DNA of 64,000 bases from an uncultured Oscillospiraceae bacterium. Its GTDB lineage: Bacteria > Bacillota > Clostridia > Oscillospirales > Ruminococcaceae. The notes under the pieces are model-generated. The model searched no databases. It was not told the origin of the DNA and was given only the letters and a program-made list of their open reading frames with translations. The translations under genes were made by a program, and so were the position numbers. The stretch covers positions 1 to 64,000 of the forward strand of contig CATJCP010000191.1 of the NCBI GenBank assembly GCA_949737515.1. The letters run 5' to 3'. How positions within the stretch are numbered: position 1 is the first letter of the stretch; each line of letters begins with the position of its first letter. Below, one piece after another: positions 46,303 to 56,600 of this stretch.

Positions 46303-46872
46303 ATGAAACTACTGCAGCTCTGCTGGAGTTTTTTCCAGATCGGACTGTTCAGCATTGGCGGAGGTTATGCCGCCATGCCCCTAATTCAGGAGCAGGTGGT
46401 GGAAAAGCAGGCCTGGCTCTCTATGACCGAGTTTACAGACCTGATCACCATTGCGGAGATGACCCCCGGCCCTATTGCCATCAATGCCGCTACCTTTGTC
46501 GGCATACAAGTCGGCGGGGTGGTGGGTGCAATAGCCGCCACTCTGGGCTGCATTCTTCCATCCTGTATCATTATGTCTATTATGGCCTATCTATACTTTA
46601 AGTACAGCAATCTGAAGCTGATACAGGGGATCCTGGGAGGGCTGCGCCCGGCGGTGGTTGCCATGATCGCCTCGGCAGGGGTTTCCATTGCGTCTCTGGC
46701 CTTTTTTGGAGAAAAGGGGAGCGTTCACTGGGACCACCTGAACCCAATTGCAGTTGCCCTGTTTGCGGCAGCGTTTTTGGTGCTGCGGAAATGGAAGACA
46801 TCTCCGGTCCTGGTGATGCTGGGAAGCGGCGCTGTAGGAGGCGCTTTATATCTGGTGTTTGGGATGGCATAG
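46303..46872 (+). CDS. Chromate transporter family protein, short-chain subunit 2
   Basis: FFQIGLFSIGGGYAAMPLIQEQVVEKQAWLSMTEFTDLITIAEMTPGPIAINAATFVG. Confidence 0.92.
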   Translation: MKLLQLCWSFFQIGLFSIGGGYAAMPLIQEQVVEKQAWLSMTEFTDLITIAEMTPGPIAINAATFVGIQVGGVVGAIAATLGCILPSCIIMSIMAYLYFKYSNLKLIQGILGGLRPAVVAMIASAGVSIASLAFFGEKGSVHWDHLNPIAVALFAAAFLVLRKWKTSPVLVMLGSGAVGGALYLVFGMA

Positions 46873-46879
46873 GACAGCT

Positions 46880-48037
46880 TTAAAAGAGCAGCTTTCCAAT
46901 CAGTGCGTTGGATACCAGAAACCCCCTGGGAGTAAGGGCAATGAAACCGCCCTCTGGATCAGGGGAGAGGGAAAGCAGGCCAGCCTGTTTGAAGGGCAGA
47001 GCCTTCCGGCAAAGCTCTTCCCAGCATCCGGCTGAGGGATACCGGCGGTTCAGCTCCGACGCCCGCACCCCCTCGGCCAGCCGAAGGCGGAGCATAAGGT
47101 ACTCCTCCAAGGTCCCTCCTTCCCCTTCATCCTCCAGGATACCGGCAAGGGAGGGTGCGGCCAGATAGTTCTTTAAGTCCCTGGGAATGGAATACCGCCG
47201 CCCCGCCCAGTAGGAATGGGCCCCTGGACCGATCCCAAGGTATTCTGTCCCCTCCCAGTATTTCAGGTTGTGGAGGGCGTACTGCCCATCCCTGGCAAAG
47301 TTGGAGATTTCGTACTGCCGGAACCCCCTCTCCTCCAGGCCTTCCACTGCCGCCAGGTAAAGGTCTGCCTGCCCGTCCTCCCCAGGGCACAGGTTCTGTA
47401 CCTGGCGGCGGAAAAACGGGGTGTTGGGTTCGATTTTCAGAAGGTAGGCAGACAGATGGTCAGCAGGGGTAGAGACGCAGAAATCCAGTGAGCGGGCAAG
47501 GGTTTCCCTGGTTTGCCCGGCAAGCCCCAGCATCAGATCAAGGGAGATGTGGGGAAAGCCGGCTTCCCATGCCCATTGTACTGCCTGCCGGCTGTCCCCG
47601 GCAGTGTGCCTGCGCCCCAGAAAGGCGAGCTCGGAAGCTTCCGCCGACTGCACGCCAAAGGAGATGCGGTTGAAGCCTCCTTGCCGGAGGGTGCGGAGCA
47701 TGGAAAAGTCCACAGTTCCGGGATTTGCCTCCAGGGTGATTTCACCGTCCGCGGGAATCCGGAGGACCTCCGATGCAGTTTCCAGAATCCGAAGCAGGCC
47801 CTCCGCCCCCAAAAGGGAGGGGGTTCCTCCTCCCAAATATAAGGTATCCGGGGAAAAGCCGGGAAATTCCTCCGGCAGATGGCGGATTATGCGGCAGGTT
47901 TGGGTGAGATACGCCTCCCTGCCAGAGGCGTAAGCCGAGAGAGGCACAGAGTAAAAATCGCAGTAAGGACATTTGGCGGCGCAAAACGGGACATGTATGT
48001 AGAGCCCCGGCCTTTGCCGGATGGCGTTGACGGTCAT
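46880..48037 (-). CDS. hemW: Radical SAM heme chaperone HemW (coproporphyrinogen III oxidase-like)
   Basis: LYIHVPFCAAKCPYCDFYSVP; LYLGGGTPSLLG; EANPGTVDFSMLRTLRQGGFNRISFGVQS. Confidence 0.93.
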   Translation of the reverse strand: MTVNAIRQRPGLYIHVPFCAAKCPYCDFYSVPLSAYASGREAYLTQTCRIIRHLPEEFPGFSPDTLYLGGGTPSLLGAEGLLRILETASEVLRIPADGEITLEANPGTVDFSMLRTLRQGGFNRISFGVQSAEASELAFLGRRHTAGDSRQAVQWAWEAGFPHISLDLMLGLAGQTRETLARSLDFCVSTPADHLSAYLLKIEPNTPFFRRQVQNLCPGEDGQADLYLAAVEGLEERGFRQYEISNFARDGQYALHNLKYWEGTEYLGIGPGAHSYWAGRRYSIPRDLKNYLAAPSLAGILEDEGEGGTLEEYLMLRLRLAEGVRASELNRRYPSAGCWEELCRKALPFKQAGLLSLSPDPEGGFIALTPRGFLVSNALIGKLLF

Positions 48038-48173
48038 AGGCGCTCCTCCTTTTAAAACGGCTGCTGATGTGCGCTTCACTGTATCAGCCGGCTGTTTCCA
48101 CTTTCAGAACAGAACAGACTGCCGCAGATTCATCATATGCGGCAGTCTGTTTTTCGTTCTGGGCCAAGGGCGG

Positions 48174-49040
48174 TTACTGGATGGCCTTGCCCATGGCAGC
48201 GATGGGGTCAACCCAGTTTCCATCCTGTTTCAGTCCGAAGTGGATGTGCTCCTCCAGGGAAATCTCCGAAAGGATGGAACCGACCACTCCGATGGTGTCC
48301 TCAATGCGGACAGTGTCCCCCTGCTTTACCGCAACGGCGGGGTCAAGGCCGCTGGTGACGGAGGTCAGTCCCCCGGCATGGGAGATCTCCACCACAGTCC
48401 CCCACATGGGGTCGTGGTAGACCCGGGATACAACCCCGTCGGCAATGGCGCGGACCGGGGAGCCCTTATCGGCACGAATGTCAATGCCGTCATGGGTTCG
48501 CCATTCCCCCAGAGTGACATTGCGCACCAGTTCGCCCTGGGAATAGTTACCAAACACCTCGCCGTCAATGGGCATGGTGAAAGCCAGGGGCTCCTGTGTA
48601 GCAAAAAGGGCCTCGTCAACGGCAATATCCTCCACCGGAACGGCCACATCCTGGAGCTCACCCTCAGCCTCGTCAACAACCTCTGCTGAGGCGACTTCCT
48701 CGTCGGTGATATTTTCAATCACAGGGGAGCTGCTGACCGCAGAACTTGCAGAAGACGCCGCCTGACTGACAGAGGGTCCCGCCTGGGATGCTTGAGAACC
48801 CAAAGAACGGGATGAGGCCGGCCCGCTGGACGAGCTGATCCGGGACGTGCTGCCAGACGACCGGGATATTTGGGAACTGCTGATTTGGGAACTGCCATCC
48901 TCCAAGATTGCGTTTTGGGTGGAATCGATGGCGACCCAAGCCGCCGTCGCCGTACCAATCAAACATACGGCTAACGCCACATAAAACCCTTTCCCAGAGA
49001 GAAAACGGGAGAATTTGCTGTCGTGGTTCTGATTATCCAT
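48174..49040 (-). CDS. M23-family metallopeptidase with Ser-rich linker
   Basis: N-terminal TM; long S/Q/A-rich linker; EWRTHDGIDIRADKGSPVRAIADGVVSRVYHDPMWGTVVEISH ... EEHIHFGL. Confidence 0.9.
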   Translation of the reverse strand: MDNQNHDSKFSRFLSGKGFYVALAVCLIGTATAAWVAIDSTQNAILEDGSSQISSSQISRSSGSTSRISSSSGPASSRSLGSQASQAGPSVSQAASSASSAVSSSPVIENITDEEVASAEVVDEAEGELQDVAVPVEDIAVDEALFATQEPLAFTMPIDGEVFGNYSQGELVRNVTLGEWRTHDGIDIRADKGSPVRAIADGVVSRVYHDPMWGTVVEISHAGGLTSVTSGLDPAVAVKQGDTVRIEDTIGVVGSILSEISLEEHIHFGLKQDGNWVDPIAAMGKAIQ

Positions 49041-49174
49041 ACTTTGTTTACACCTCCGATTCTATTCTGCTACCGGAGGTAGGGGATTATACCAGATGTG
49101 AGGAAAGAAAACTGGGATTCTTTTATTTTTTTAGCGGATGCAGGAAATGAGACGAAACTTCCCCCTACATGCGG

Positions 49175-50236
49175 CTAACGGCCCGGCGCCGGAAAGGGAA
49201 TTGCGTCCTGTCCAAAAATCTCCCCATACCGCTTCAAAATGGTTTCGTTGGAATAGGAGTTGTATCCATCCAGGGCATCCTGCAGCCTTTGAAAGTCCAG
49301 CCGTGCAGACACCACATGGCCCTTGCCGTCCGCTGGGGCCTCTGCGATTACACCGTGCTCCCCCTTTGCGCTGGGGTAGGGTCCATAGATCCCCGCATGG
49401 TCGTTGAGCCGTTCCCCGGTCACATACCTTCCAACCATTGCCGACCGAACGCAGAATACGCCCCATTCAAAGGCCCTGGCGGCAATGGTCCCCATAGAGC
49501 GGAACTTATCCGGCCTGCCCCGATAGGCGGCAGAAAAGGCCACCATATCCGCCCCGGAGAGAGAGGCGATCTTAAAGGGCTCACAGTACTCGTCGTCCTG
49601 TCCCACCAGCATCGCCAGACCGCCCAGAGGGGTTTCCGCCACCTGAACGGTCTCCCCGCCCACCATTCCCATATCCAGTTCCTCGCCGGAGGGGAACAGC
49701 TTATCCTGCCAGATGACCTCTTTCCCAGAGGGATCGTAAAGGAAAGCACGGTTTCTCAGCGCATCGTCCTCATAAAGGTAGATGCTTCCCGCCGCAATGT
49801 ACACCCGGTGGGCAGCAGCCAACTGGGAAAAAAGGGTGCTGTACACCTCATAGAAGTAATCGATCAGCGCATCAGAAACCTCCTCCATAGCCTCCGCCTT
49901 TTCCTCCTGCACGGCCCCCTTCAGGCGGTTGCGGACGCTGGAATAAAGGGGAACCAGGGAGAGGCTGGAAAAACCCATCCCCTCCGGAAAAACCACCAGC
50001 TGGGCCCCGCCCTTGACTGCTTCCTCCACATATTCGTTGACATCCGCCACATAGTCCCGCAGGTTTTCATAGGTTTTCAGCTCGTACTGCACTGCCGCAA
50101 CCTTAACGGCGCGGCGGTCAATAAAGCCCATATTGGAAGAGCGCTGTATCCCCAAAGATTCCACCGCCTTCTGGATCTTCTTCTGCGTCACGGTGATCGA
50201 CGCCAAAAACGCCGACATCTGAAGTGACATATCCAT
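49175..50236 (-). CDS. Carbon-nitrogen hydrolase (nitrilase) superfamily protein, canonical Cys position is Gly
   Basis: VKVAAVQYELKTYEN, GGAQLVVFPEGMGF, GKEVIWQDKLFP, GGLAMLVGQDDEYCEPFKIASLSGADMVAFSAA. Confidence 0.75.
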   Translation of the reverse strand: MDMSLQMSAFLASITVTQKKIQKAVESLGIQRSSNMGFIDRRAVKVAAVQYELKTYENLRDYVADVNEYVEEAVKGGAQLVVFPEGMGFSSLSLVPLYSSVRNRLKGAVQEEKAEAMEEVSDALIDYFYEVYSTLFSQLAAAHRVYIAAGSIYLYEDDALRNRAFLYDPSGKEVIWQDKLFPSGEELDMGMVGGETVQVAETPLGGLAMLVGQDDEYCEPFKIASLSGADMVAFSAAYRGRPDKFRSMGTIAARAFEWGVFCVRSAMVGRYVTGERLNDHAGIYGPYPSAKGEHGVIAEAPADGKGHVVSARLDFQRLQDALDGYNSYSNETILKRYGEIFGQDAIPFPAPGR

Positions 50237-50248
50237 GGCTATTTCCCC

Positions 50249-50947
50249 CTACTTTTCCAAAAGATTCCGGTTGTGGTGCAGGCAGCCGCACCCCAAAAGG
50301 TCGTCCATCAGCGCATGGCGGAGGATAGATGCATCCTCCCAGTCAAATTCAACTGCCTGATCCCTGCCAGAAGGATAGGCGAGAAAACCGCTGCCGTCTT
50401 CCGTCAGCCCCGGCGGACACACCACTGCCGACGAAAAGGGGGTGGTGTGGACAATGTGGACCCGGTTTGCCGCCGCCGCGCTTCTGATCCCAAAGAGGAT
50501 CCTGTCATCGTGAAAGTCCACCATAGGGAACATCTGGCTGGATATGATAAAATCGCATTCGTTGAAAATCGCCAGGCGCAGGACCTCCGGATGATATATG
50601 TCAACATCTACTGCCAAAAATATCTTTCCCAAGGGCGTTGAAATAATTTCTACCTCGTCATAGGGCTCCAGCTCGTCCAGCCAGCGCAGATTGATGTGGG
50701 TCGCCTGCTGGACTCCCATCATCTCCCCATCGGGGGAGAACAGCGCCATACACAGCCTATTCCCATCCTGGTATAATCCAGTGGCAAGATGTACCTTATA
50801 TTTTTGCGCATATCGCTGGCAGGAGGTGAGAAACAGCTCCGAAAGATCCGGGGGAACGACCGACTCGCCGTTTTTAAATACAACCAAATGACAGCCCTTC
50901 TCCTCCAAAGGCGTAAATGGCTTCACTAAACAGACTTTCAGGTTCAC
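50249..50947 (-). CDS. Divergent nitrilase-fold protein, probable pseudoenzyme
   Basis: GCHLVVFKNGES, DGEMMGVQQATHINL, GKIFLAVDVDIYHPEVLRLAIFNECDFIISSQMFP align to nitrilase E, K and C regions. Confidence 0.65.
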   Translation of the reverse strand: MNLKVCLVKPFTPLEEKGCHLVVFKNGESVVPPDLSELFLTSCQRYAQKYKVHLATGLYQDGNRLCMALFSPDGEMMGVQQATHINLRWLDELEPYDEVEIISTPLGKIFLAVDVDIYHPEVLRLAIFNECDFIISSQMFPMVDFHDDRILFGIRSAAAANRVHIVHTTPFSSAVVCPPGLTEDGSGFLAYPSGRDQAVEFDWEDASILRHALMDDLLGCGCLHHNRNLLEK

Positions 50948-51535
50948 AGGTTCACTTCCTTTTCAATTCCGGTAAATCATGTATCATGCTCATATGCCAA
51001 TATGTCCGGCTTATGCAGGCGGTTCCGTCTATTGTGGCCATGGGATTATTATATCGCAAAATCAGACACAATACAAATATTCTTTTTAAAAAAGACACAG
51101 GATATCTGGGTAGGATGGCGTTATGCAATTGACCGGTTATTGGTGTAAGAAAGTAAAAGTCACATTTTTTTCATGATTTCTCCCTATTTCCCCCAAATTT
51201 CCAACATCATTACATATTGTAAAGGATTCAATAGTTATCAACAATTTCCACAGACTTATCAACCGACAAAAAGGATTTTACCAGAGATCAGTTGAATACA
51301 GTCGGTTTTTCCCGCCGTCGAAAGTGTGTTCTGAATGTTGAATTTTCGTCGATTAAAGAGGTTTATACAAATAGTAAATCTATTTCATAAAGAGTTACAA
51401 ACAATATCAACTGAATTTTCAACCATAAAAGGGGGATTTCCTCTGGTTTTAGCGGAGAAGAGGGATGTTTTCCACAATTTAAGAGAATATCTGCTGCAGG
51501 AGAGCGAAAAGCATACAAGGATACATTGATATACA

Positions 51536-51640
51536 AAAAAAGAGCGATCCGCCGAAGCGAACCGCCAATAAAAAGAAGGAGAAAATGAAAAAATGGTTAA
51601 AAAGAAGGGGATTGACTGAAAACATCACTGTCTTCATTTA
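51536..51640 (-). ncRNA. Candidate small RNA (promoter plus intrinsic terminator, no ORF)
   Basis: On minus strand: -10 TGGTATAAT (51643-51648 in + coordinates), ~100 nt, then GCGGTTCGC-TTCG-GCGGATCGC + TCTTTTTTT. Confidence 0.4.
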
Positions 51641-51791
51641 TTATTATACCAGATTTTCCGTAAATAATTGTTAAGAAAATATGAACAGAAGAATGTTTGC
51701 CAATGATTCACAGCAAAAAGGGTCTGAAACGGGAAAAAAACAGCTAAATCAACAATAGCGGGACAAAAAAAGCGGTTCCGGCCGGCAAAGG

Positions 51792-52253
51792 TCAAGCCCG
51801 GAGGCCTTGAAAAAACTGTTCCAGCAGCTGGGAGCACTCCTGTTCCAAAACAGGGGCGGTGATGGCGGTTTGATGGGGAAGCTCCAAAGCCAACAGATTG
51901 ATCAGCGATCCGCAACAGCCCCCCTTGGGATCAAAGGCGCCGTAGACCAGCCGCTGGATTCGGGCGTTTACAATAGCTCCAGCGCACATGGGACAGGGCT
52001 CCAAAGTGACATAGAGGGAGCAACCAGTCAGCCGCCAACTGTTTAAGGCGCGGCTGGCCTCCTGGATGGCGATGAGTTCGGCATGGGCCAGAGGGGAACG
52101 TAAAACTTCCCTTTGATTGTAGCCCCGCCCGATGATCTGGCCTTCCCTGACCACCACCGCGCCTACTGGAATTTCCCCCATGCAGCCGGCCTGGCGGGCA
52201 AGCTCCAGGGCAGAACGCATAAAGGACTCATCCTCTGCGGTGCGGAAAAACAT
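51792..52253 (-). CDS. tadA: tRNA adenosine(34) deaminase
   Basis: FMRSALELARQAGCMGEIPVGAVVVREGQIIGRGYNQREVLRSPLAHAELIAIQEA (HAE) and LYVTLEPCPMCAGAI (PCxxC). Confidence 0.95.
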   Translation of the reverse strand: MFFRTAEDESFMRSALELARQAGCMGEIPVGAVVVREGQIIGRGYNQREVLRSPLAHAELIAIQEASRALNSWRLTGCSLYVTLEPCPMCAGAIVNARIQRLVYGAFDPKGGCCGSLINLLALELPHQTAITAPVLEQECSQLLEQFFQGLRA

Positions 52254-52271
52254 CGACGGCACCCCCTTTGT

Positions 52272-53345
52272 TCAGTACAGCGAGGAGATGTTGAGAACCG
52301 CCATGACACCGTAAATTGCGCAAACCGCCAGCATGCCGCCGCTGAAAAAGAAGGCCTTCAGCTTGGCGGGCTCGTTTAACAGGGTCTGGGACCGCTTGAT
52401 GCGAAACATGTCCCGGCGGGTGCAGGTGAGATATACCAGGGAGACCAGCCCCAGGAGCAGATACAGAATATTGACAAGGGAATCGGTGAGGAGCATCCAT
52501 TCGTAAGGGACAATGGAATAGAGCTCATTGAGAAAAATGCTCATGCCATTATAACAAAAGTGGACAATAATCCCGGTCCAGAGGGAACCGGTGCGCACCA
52601 CAAAATAGCTGATGCACAAACCGACAGCCAAGGCGATGGGGAAGACGATAATGTTGCCATGGGCGGCCGCAAACAGGACAGAGGAGATCAAGATGGCAAA
52701 ACTGTCCCCAAACCGGCGCAGAGAATGGAGGATGATTCCTCGGAATATAAACTCCTCCAAAAAAGCCGGGAGCAGGACAGAATTGACCAGATACAGGATC
52801 GTGGTGGTGCGGCCAGCAGGCATTGGCTCCACATTGCCCGGGGCAAAGAGGCCAATATTGGACAAAACAGCCTGTATGACGGAGCTGCTGGCAGAGGCCA
52901 CAGTAGAGGTTCCCAGACAGATAAACACTGCCGGAAGCACAATGGAAAGCTCTGGCATCCGCAGGGGAACGGCACGCCTGACAGGGATATGGATGCTGGC
53001 GGCATAGATGGCAAAGGGAATCCCCATGGCCAAGATAGTGGTAAAAAAAGTAATGCCCTGGTAAAGGGTGTCCGGCAGGAAGGAGCCGCTGTTAAAGTAA
53101 CGGAACTGGGGAAAATAGACGGTGATCAGGGAGGCCATCAGGCTGGGCAGAACGGCGGCCAGGGCCAGGTAGCCGATAAACGCAATGCCGATGGAGTTGG
53201 CACAGCGGCGCAGGGAATGACGTTCCCGAATGACTGCGGGAAGAGGGGTAAAGCCCAGTCCATGGACATAGGTGTATTCATGAGGATTGTAGACATGGGG
53301 GGCGGGTTCAGCAGAGGCGGAGGGATCATAATGGTCATTGTACAT
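52272..53345 (-). CDS. CPBP-family intramembrane glutamic endopeptidase
   Basis: FLEEFIFRGIILHSLRRFG; SSVLFAAAHGN; WTGIIVHFCYN. Confidence 0.87.
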   Translation of the reverse strand: MYNDHYDPSASAEPAPHVYNPHEYTYVHGLGFTPLPAVIRERHSLRRCANSIGIAFIGYLALAAVLPSLMASLITVYFPQFRYFNSGSFLPDTLYQGITFFTTILAMGIPFAIYAASIHIPVRRAVPLRMPELSIVLPAVFICLGTSTVASASSSVIQAVLSNIGLFAPGNVEPMPAGRTTTILYLVNSVLLPAFLEEFIFRGIILHSLRRFGDSFAILISSVLFAAAHGNIIVFPIALAVGLCISYFVVRTGSLWTGIIVHFCYNGMSIFLNELYSIVPYEWMLLTDSLVNILYLLLGLVSLVYLTCTRRDMFRIKRSQTLLNEPAKLKAFFFSGGMLAVCAIYGVMAVLNISSLY

Positions 53346-53615
53346 AGGGCATCACCTTTGATAAGAAGAAATGGATATTTTCCACAGGGGCTGCTTGTAT
53401 CGTTTAAGCCAGACCCAGATCCTTGGAAAGAGGATTTACATGTAGTCGACAAGGGAATTATAGCATACATCTTTTAGAAAGAATACAAGGGTTTTGTAAA
53501 CATTTCGGTCAAAGGCTGCAAACAGGGTGGGATAAAGAAGATTTGTGGAAAAATCTGCCGCCCAGCGGCCAACAGCCAGGCGGCAGAAGTTACTGAAAGT
53601 CATATTTTCTTGGGC

Positions 53616-56600
53616 TCAATACCCGATCCTCTTCAGATTTTGGGGGATGACAACAATGTTGTTGGCCCTGGTGATCTCATGGAGGTTGTTTTCCGGGTCA
53701 ATTTCTACTGTCCATCCCGCCAGATCCTGGGGCAGCCCGTAAACGGGAATGGGAACCTCCCAGTGGATGGGGAAAAGCTGCTCGGGAGCTGGCAGCCCCC
53801 GGATGGGAGCGGTTCTCACAATTTCACCCTGAGGATTGCGCAAAGCGACAACGGTATCAGCGGACTCCTTGGCTCCCAAGCTGTGGATCCTGACCTGGAG
53901 CCCATGAGGCATCATTGTCAGGTCCTCCTCAGTGATCCCCAGGTCACACCGCTCAAAGTAGGGGGTGCCCTCTTTTTTCAGTTTAAGGCTCAGAATGGTG
54001 TAGACCTTTGGCGGGAAGGTAACTGTCACCGGCAGTTCCCGCTCAAAGGCAACATCCCGAGAGAAGATCTCCTTGTCCGGCAGATCGTCTCCATCGGTAT
54101 CGACGCCTTGGATAAAGGTCCAGGTCCCCGGCAGAATCTCCCCACCGATCACGTCTGCAGTAATGGGCTTATCGGAGATATTAAAGGCCACGATCTTGAT
54201 CTCCTGATCACAGCAGTAGGGAACAACCACCGCCAGCTGTTCCACTTCATCATCAGTGTGGAACTTCCAGGAGATGCCGTTTTCCGGATAGTAGCAGTAG
54301 AAACGGGTGTTGTACATCCCACCCATGCGGTCCGCCTGGATATCGAACATGTTGTAGGTAATCCGGTCAATCCAGGGATGGCCTAAGGTATTGATGTATT
54401 CCCGGTTCCAGGCTCCCTCCACCATCCAACTGTACCGGTCTGCCAGCTTATCTTTGTCGGTGACCTCCCGGCTCAGGCGTTCATAGCTGGGGCGAGGCGG
54501 GATGATATCCTTATACATCCGGTTGCCGGTAAGACGGTAGGCAGGCATGAGGATGGACTCCGCCCCATGGGAACGACCCTTCTTGGGGTCCAGCTCCTCA
54601 TCGGTCTCGTAGACGATGTAGTGATGAAGAACGCCGTCGTGGTAGTGGGCGGCCAAGCCGTCCGCCAGCTCCAGGAGTATTTTTTTCAGGATAGGGGTTC
54701 CGTTAAACCGGGCCAAGGTTACGCAGGGGGAAAGGGCATAGAAGGAAACCTGATCGGTCACGCCCCAAGGCCATTCGGTGGCCATTTTTGCCCCATTGTA
54801 GTAGGAAGACCTGATGTGCCGGTGCCCTGCGCAGTTGACCCCTGTGATCCACCAGAGGGCGCGGCTGGTCTCCATGGCCTTTTCCAGATATTTGGGGTTG
54901 GAGGGATCCAGACATAGACACTGGTTGACGGAAATCAGCCCCTCCTCTGAGGAGTGGAGCTGGTCTGTCTGAAGGGAGGGCAGACCATTGGTAAACATCC
55001 CCTGGTCATAGAAAGCGTCGCAGTTGCGGAACAGGGAGCGTTTGACCTTTTCCGGCTTGATGCCCATAGCGGCGCCAGAAGCCCAGATGGTGGTAAAATC
55101 CCCGTCGTCGGAGAGGCCGCCGCCCAACTCGCCGTTTTCGATCTGCCGCTCATCGATAAAGAAGTCCAGCAGGCGGCGCATATATCCCATAAACTCGCAC
55201 TGCCGGAAGGCCCAAAGGGGCACATCTTCCGGGCAGGGGGTGGGGTTCCAATGGGGCTTGAACTTATCCCCCCGGAATTCCTGAACATATTTTTTGGTGG
55301 TGTTAAAGTAATCGTTGTAATAGAAGCGGGCAATCTCATTTTCCGGGTCGTATTCCAGCACATCCATCAGGTCGGCGTACAGCCGGTTGAACATGTCAAA
55401 TTCTTTGTGGCGGGGCCCCTCCTCCAGAATATTGGCATAGTTGTCCCGGACCTGGGTCACGCGGTCGGCGATGTGCTCCTTCAGGGCCTCTTCCGCCGGC
55501 TTCATCACCAGGCGCAGGGAAGCTCCCTCCAAAGCCCCAGGGGTAAAACTTACTGACGAACAGGAAATGATAAGATAAAGGCAGCGGTCCTTGGGCAGGA
55601 TACGGTCCCGGGTGTCAAACCACAGCACCGGCTTCTCACCGGCCCGGACAGTAAAGTTGAAGTGGGCCAGGTTGCGGTAATACCAAAGGGGATCCCGGAT
55701 CTGCACCGAAAGGCAGGCGTCCTCCGGCAGGGGAGGAAGGGAAAGCTCTATCCCGTCCAGACCCAGGGAGGGATCATACTCGTAGGGGACGGCAATGTTC
55801 ATAATTGGGAAGCCGCCGTCCGGGTCCAGCTCCGGGGCGGGGAGACGGTCAGGAGCCGTCCCCTCGGGAAGGGCCGTCATAATGTGGCGCTCATAGAGGG
55901 GAAACCTTCCGTTGATAAAACGGCGCAGCTCCCCTATTTCGACCCTATCCCCCTGATACAGCCCCGGGTAAAGGGTATAGGAGCGAGAGGGGGACGACGT
56001 TGGGGCACCCCCTTCTTTCAGATAAAATACGCTCAAATCCCCGATAGGCTCCTCCTGTACCTGGTTGGTAAAGCGAATACGCCTGCCGGCATGGTTTTGG
56101 ACCTGATGAAAGCTCCGCTCCCTCCCCTGGGGGCGGTCAAAAAGGGACTCTAAGGGCTGCCCGTTTTCGTCAACCACCTCCATCCTGCCCCAGGCGGAAC
56201 CGCTGATCTCCACATGGTTCCAAGGCTCCTCCGGCAGATGGAAGGTAATGGCCTTTCCGGACAGGGAGTAGCAGTCCCAATCGGGCAGCATAAAGTAATC
56301 GCTGCGGCCTTTCAGCTTGGATCGATTGTACACGCCTGGCCAGGTGGTCTCCCGGATGCCGTCGCAGCCCTTCCACCACCACCGCTTTAAATCATATGCA
56401 TCATGGATTTCCACTTTGCGGACACTGGCCCTTTCAGAGGGCAGCAGAGGGGGGAGCAGTCCAGGGTTATCCCAGCCGTTGCGCTGGAGCCATTCTTGGC
56501 AAAAAACCGGATCGTTCAGGCTTATTGTCAGTTTGGAAAGGTTTTGAGGGAACCGGCCCTGGGAGAGGGTCTGAACCTGCTCATCGTCCAGCATCCGGTC

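Noticed and set aside
49169-50227. 352-aa ORF on + strand
   Set aside because: Antisense to nitrilase-superfamily gene; no recognisable motif
51335-51529. 64-aa ORF MLNFRRLKRFIQIVNLFHKEL...
   Set aside because: No convincing RBS, AT-rich region, no recognisable domain
51130-51790. Possible SRP RNA (ffs) or chromosomal oriC next to tadA
   Set aside because: No SRP Alu/S-domain consensus seen; DnaA-box-like matches are imperfect and no dnaA/dnaN neighbours, so only reported as a weak finding
53545-53742. 65-aa + strand ORF downstream of CPBP gene
   Set aside because: Overlaps 3' end of the LamG gene antisense; no independent support
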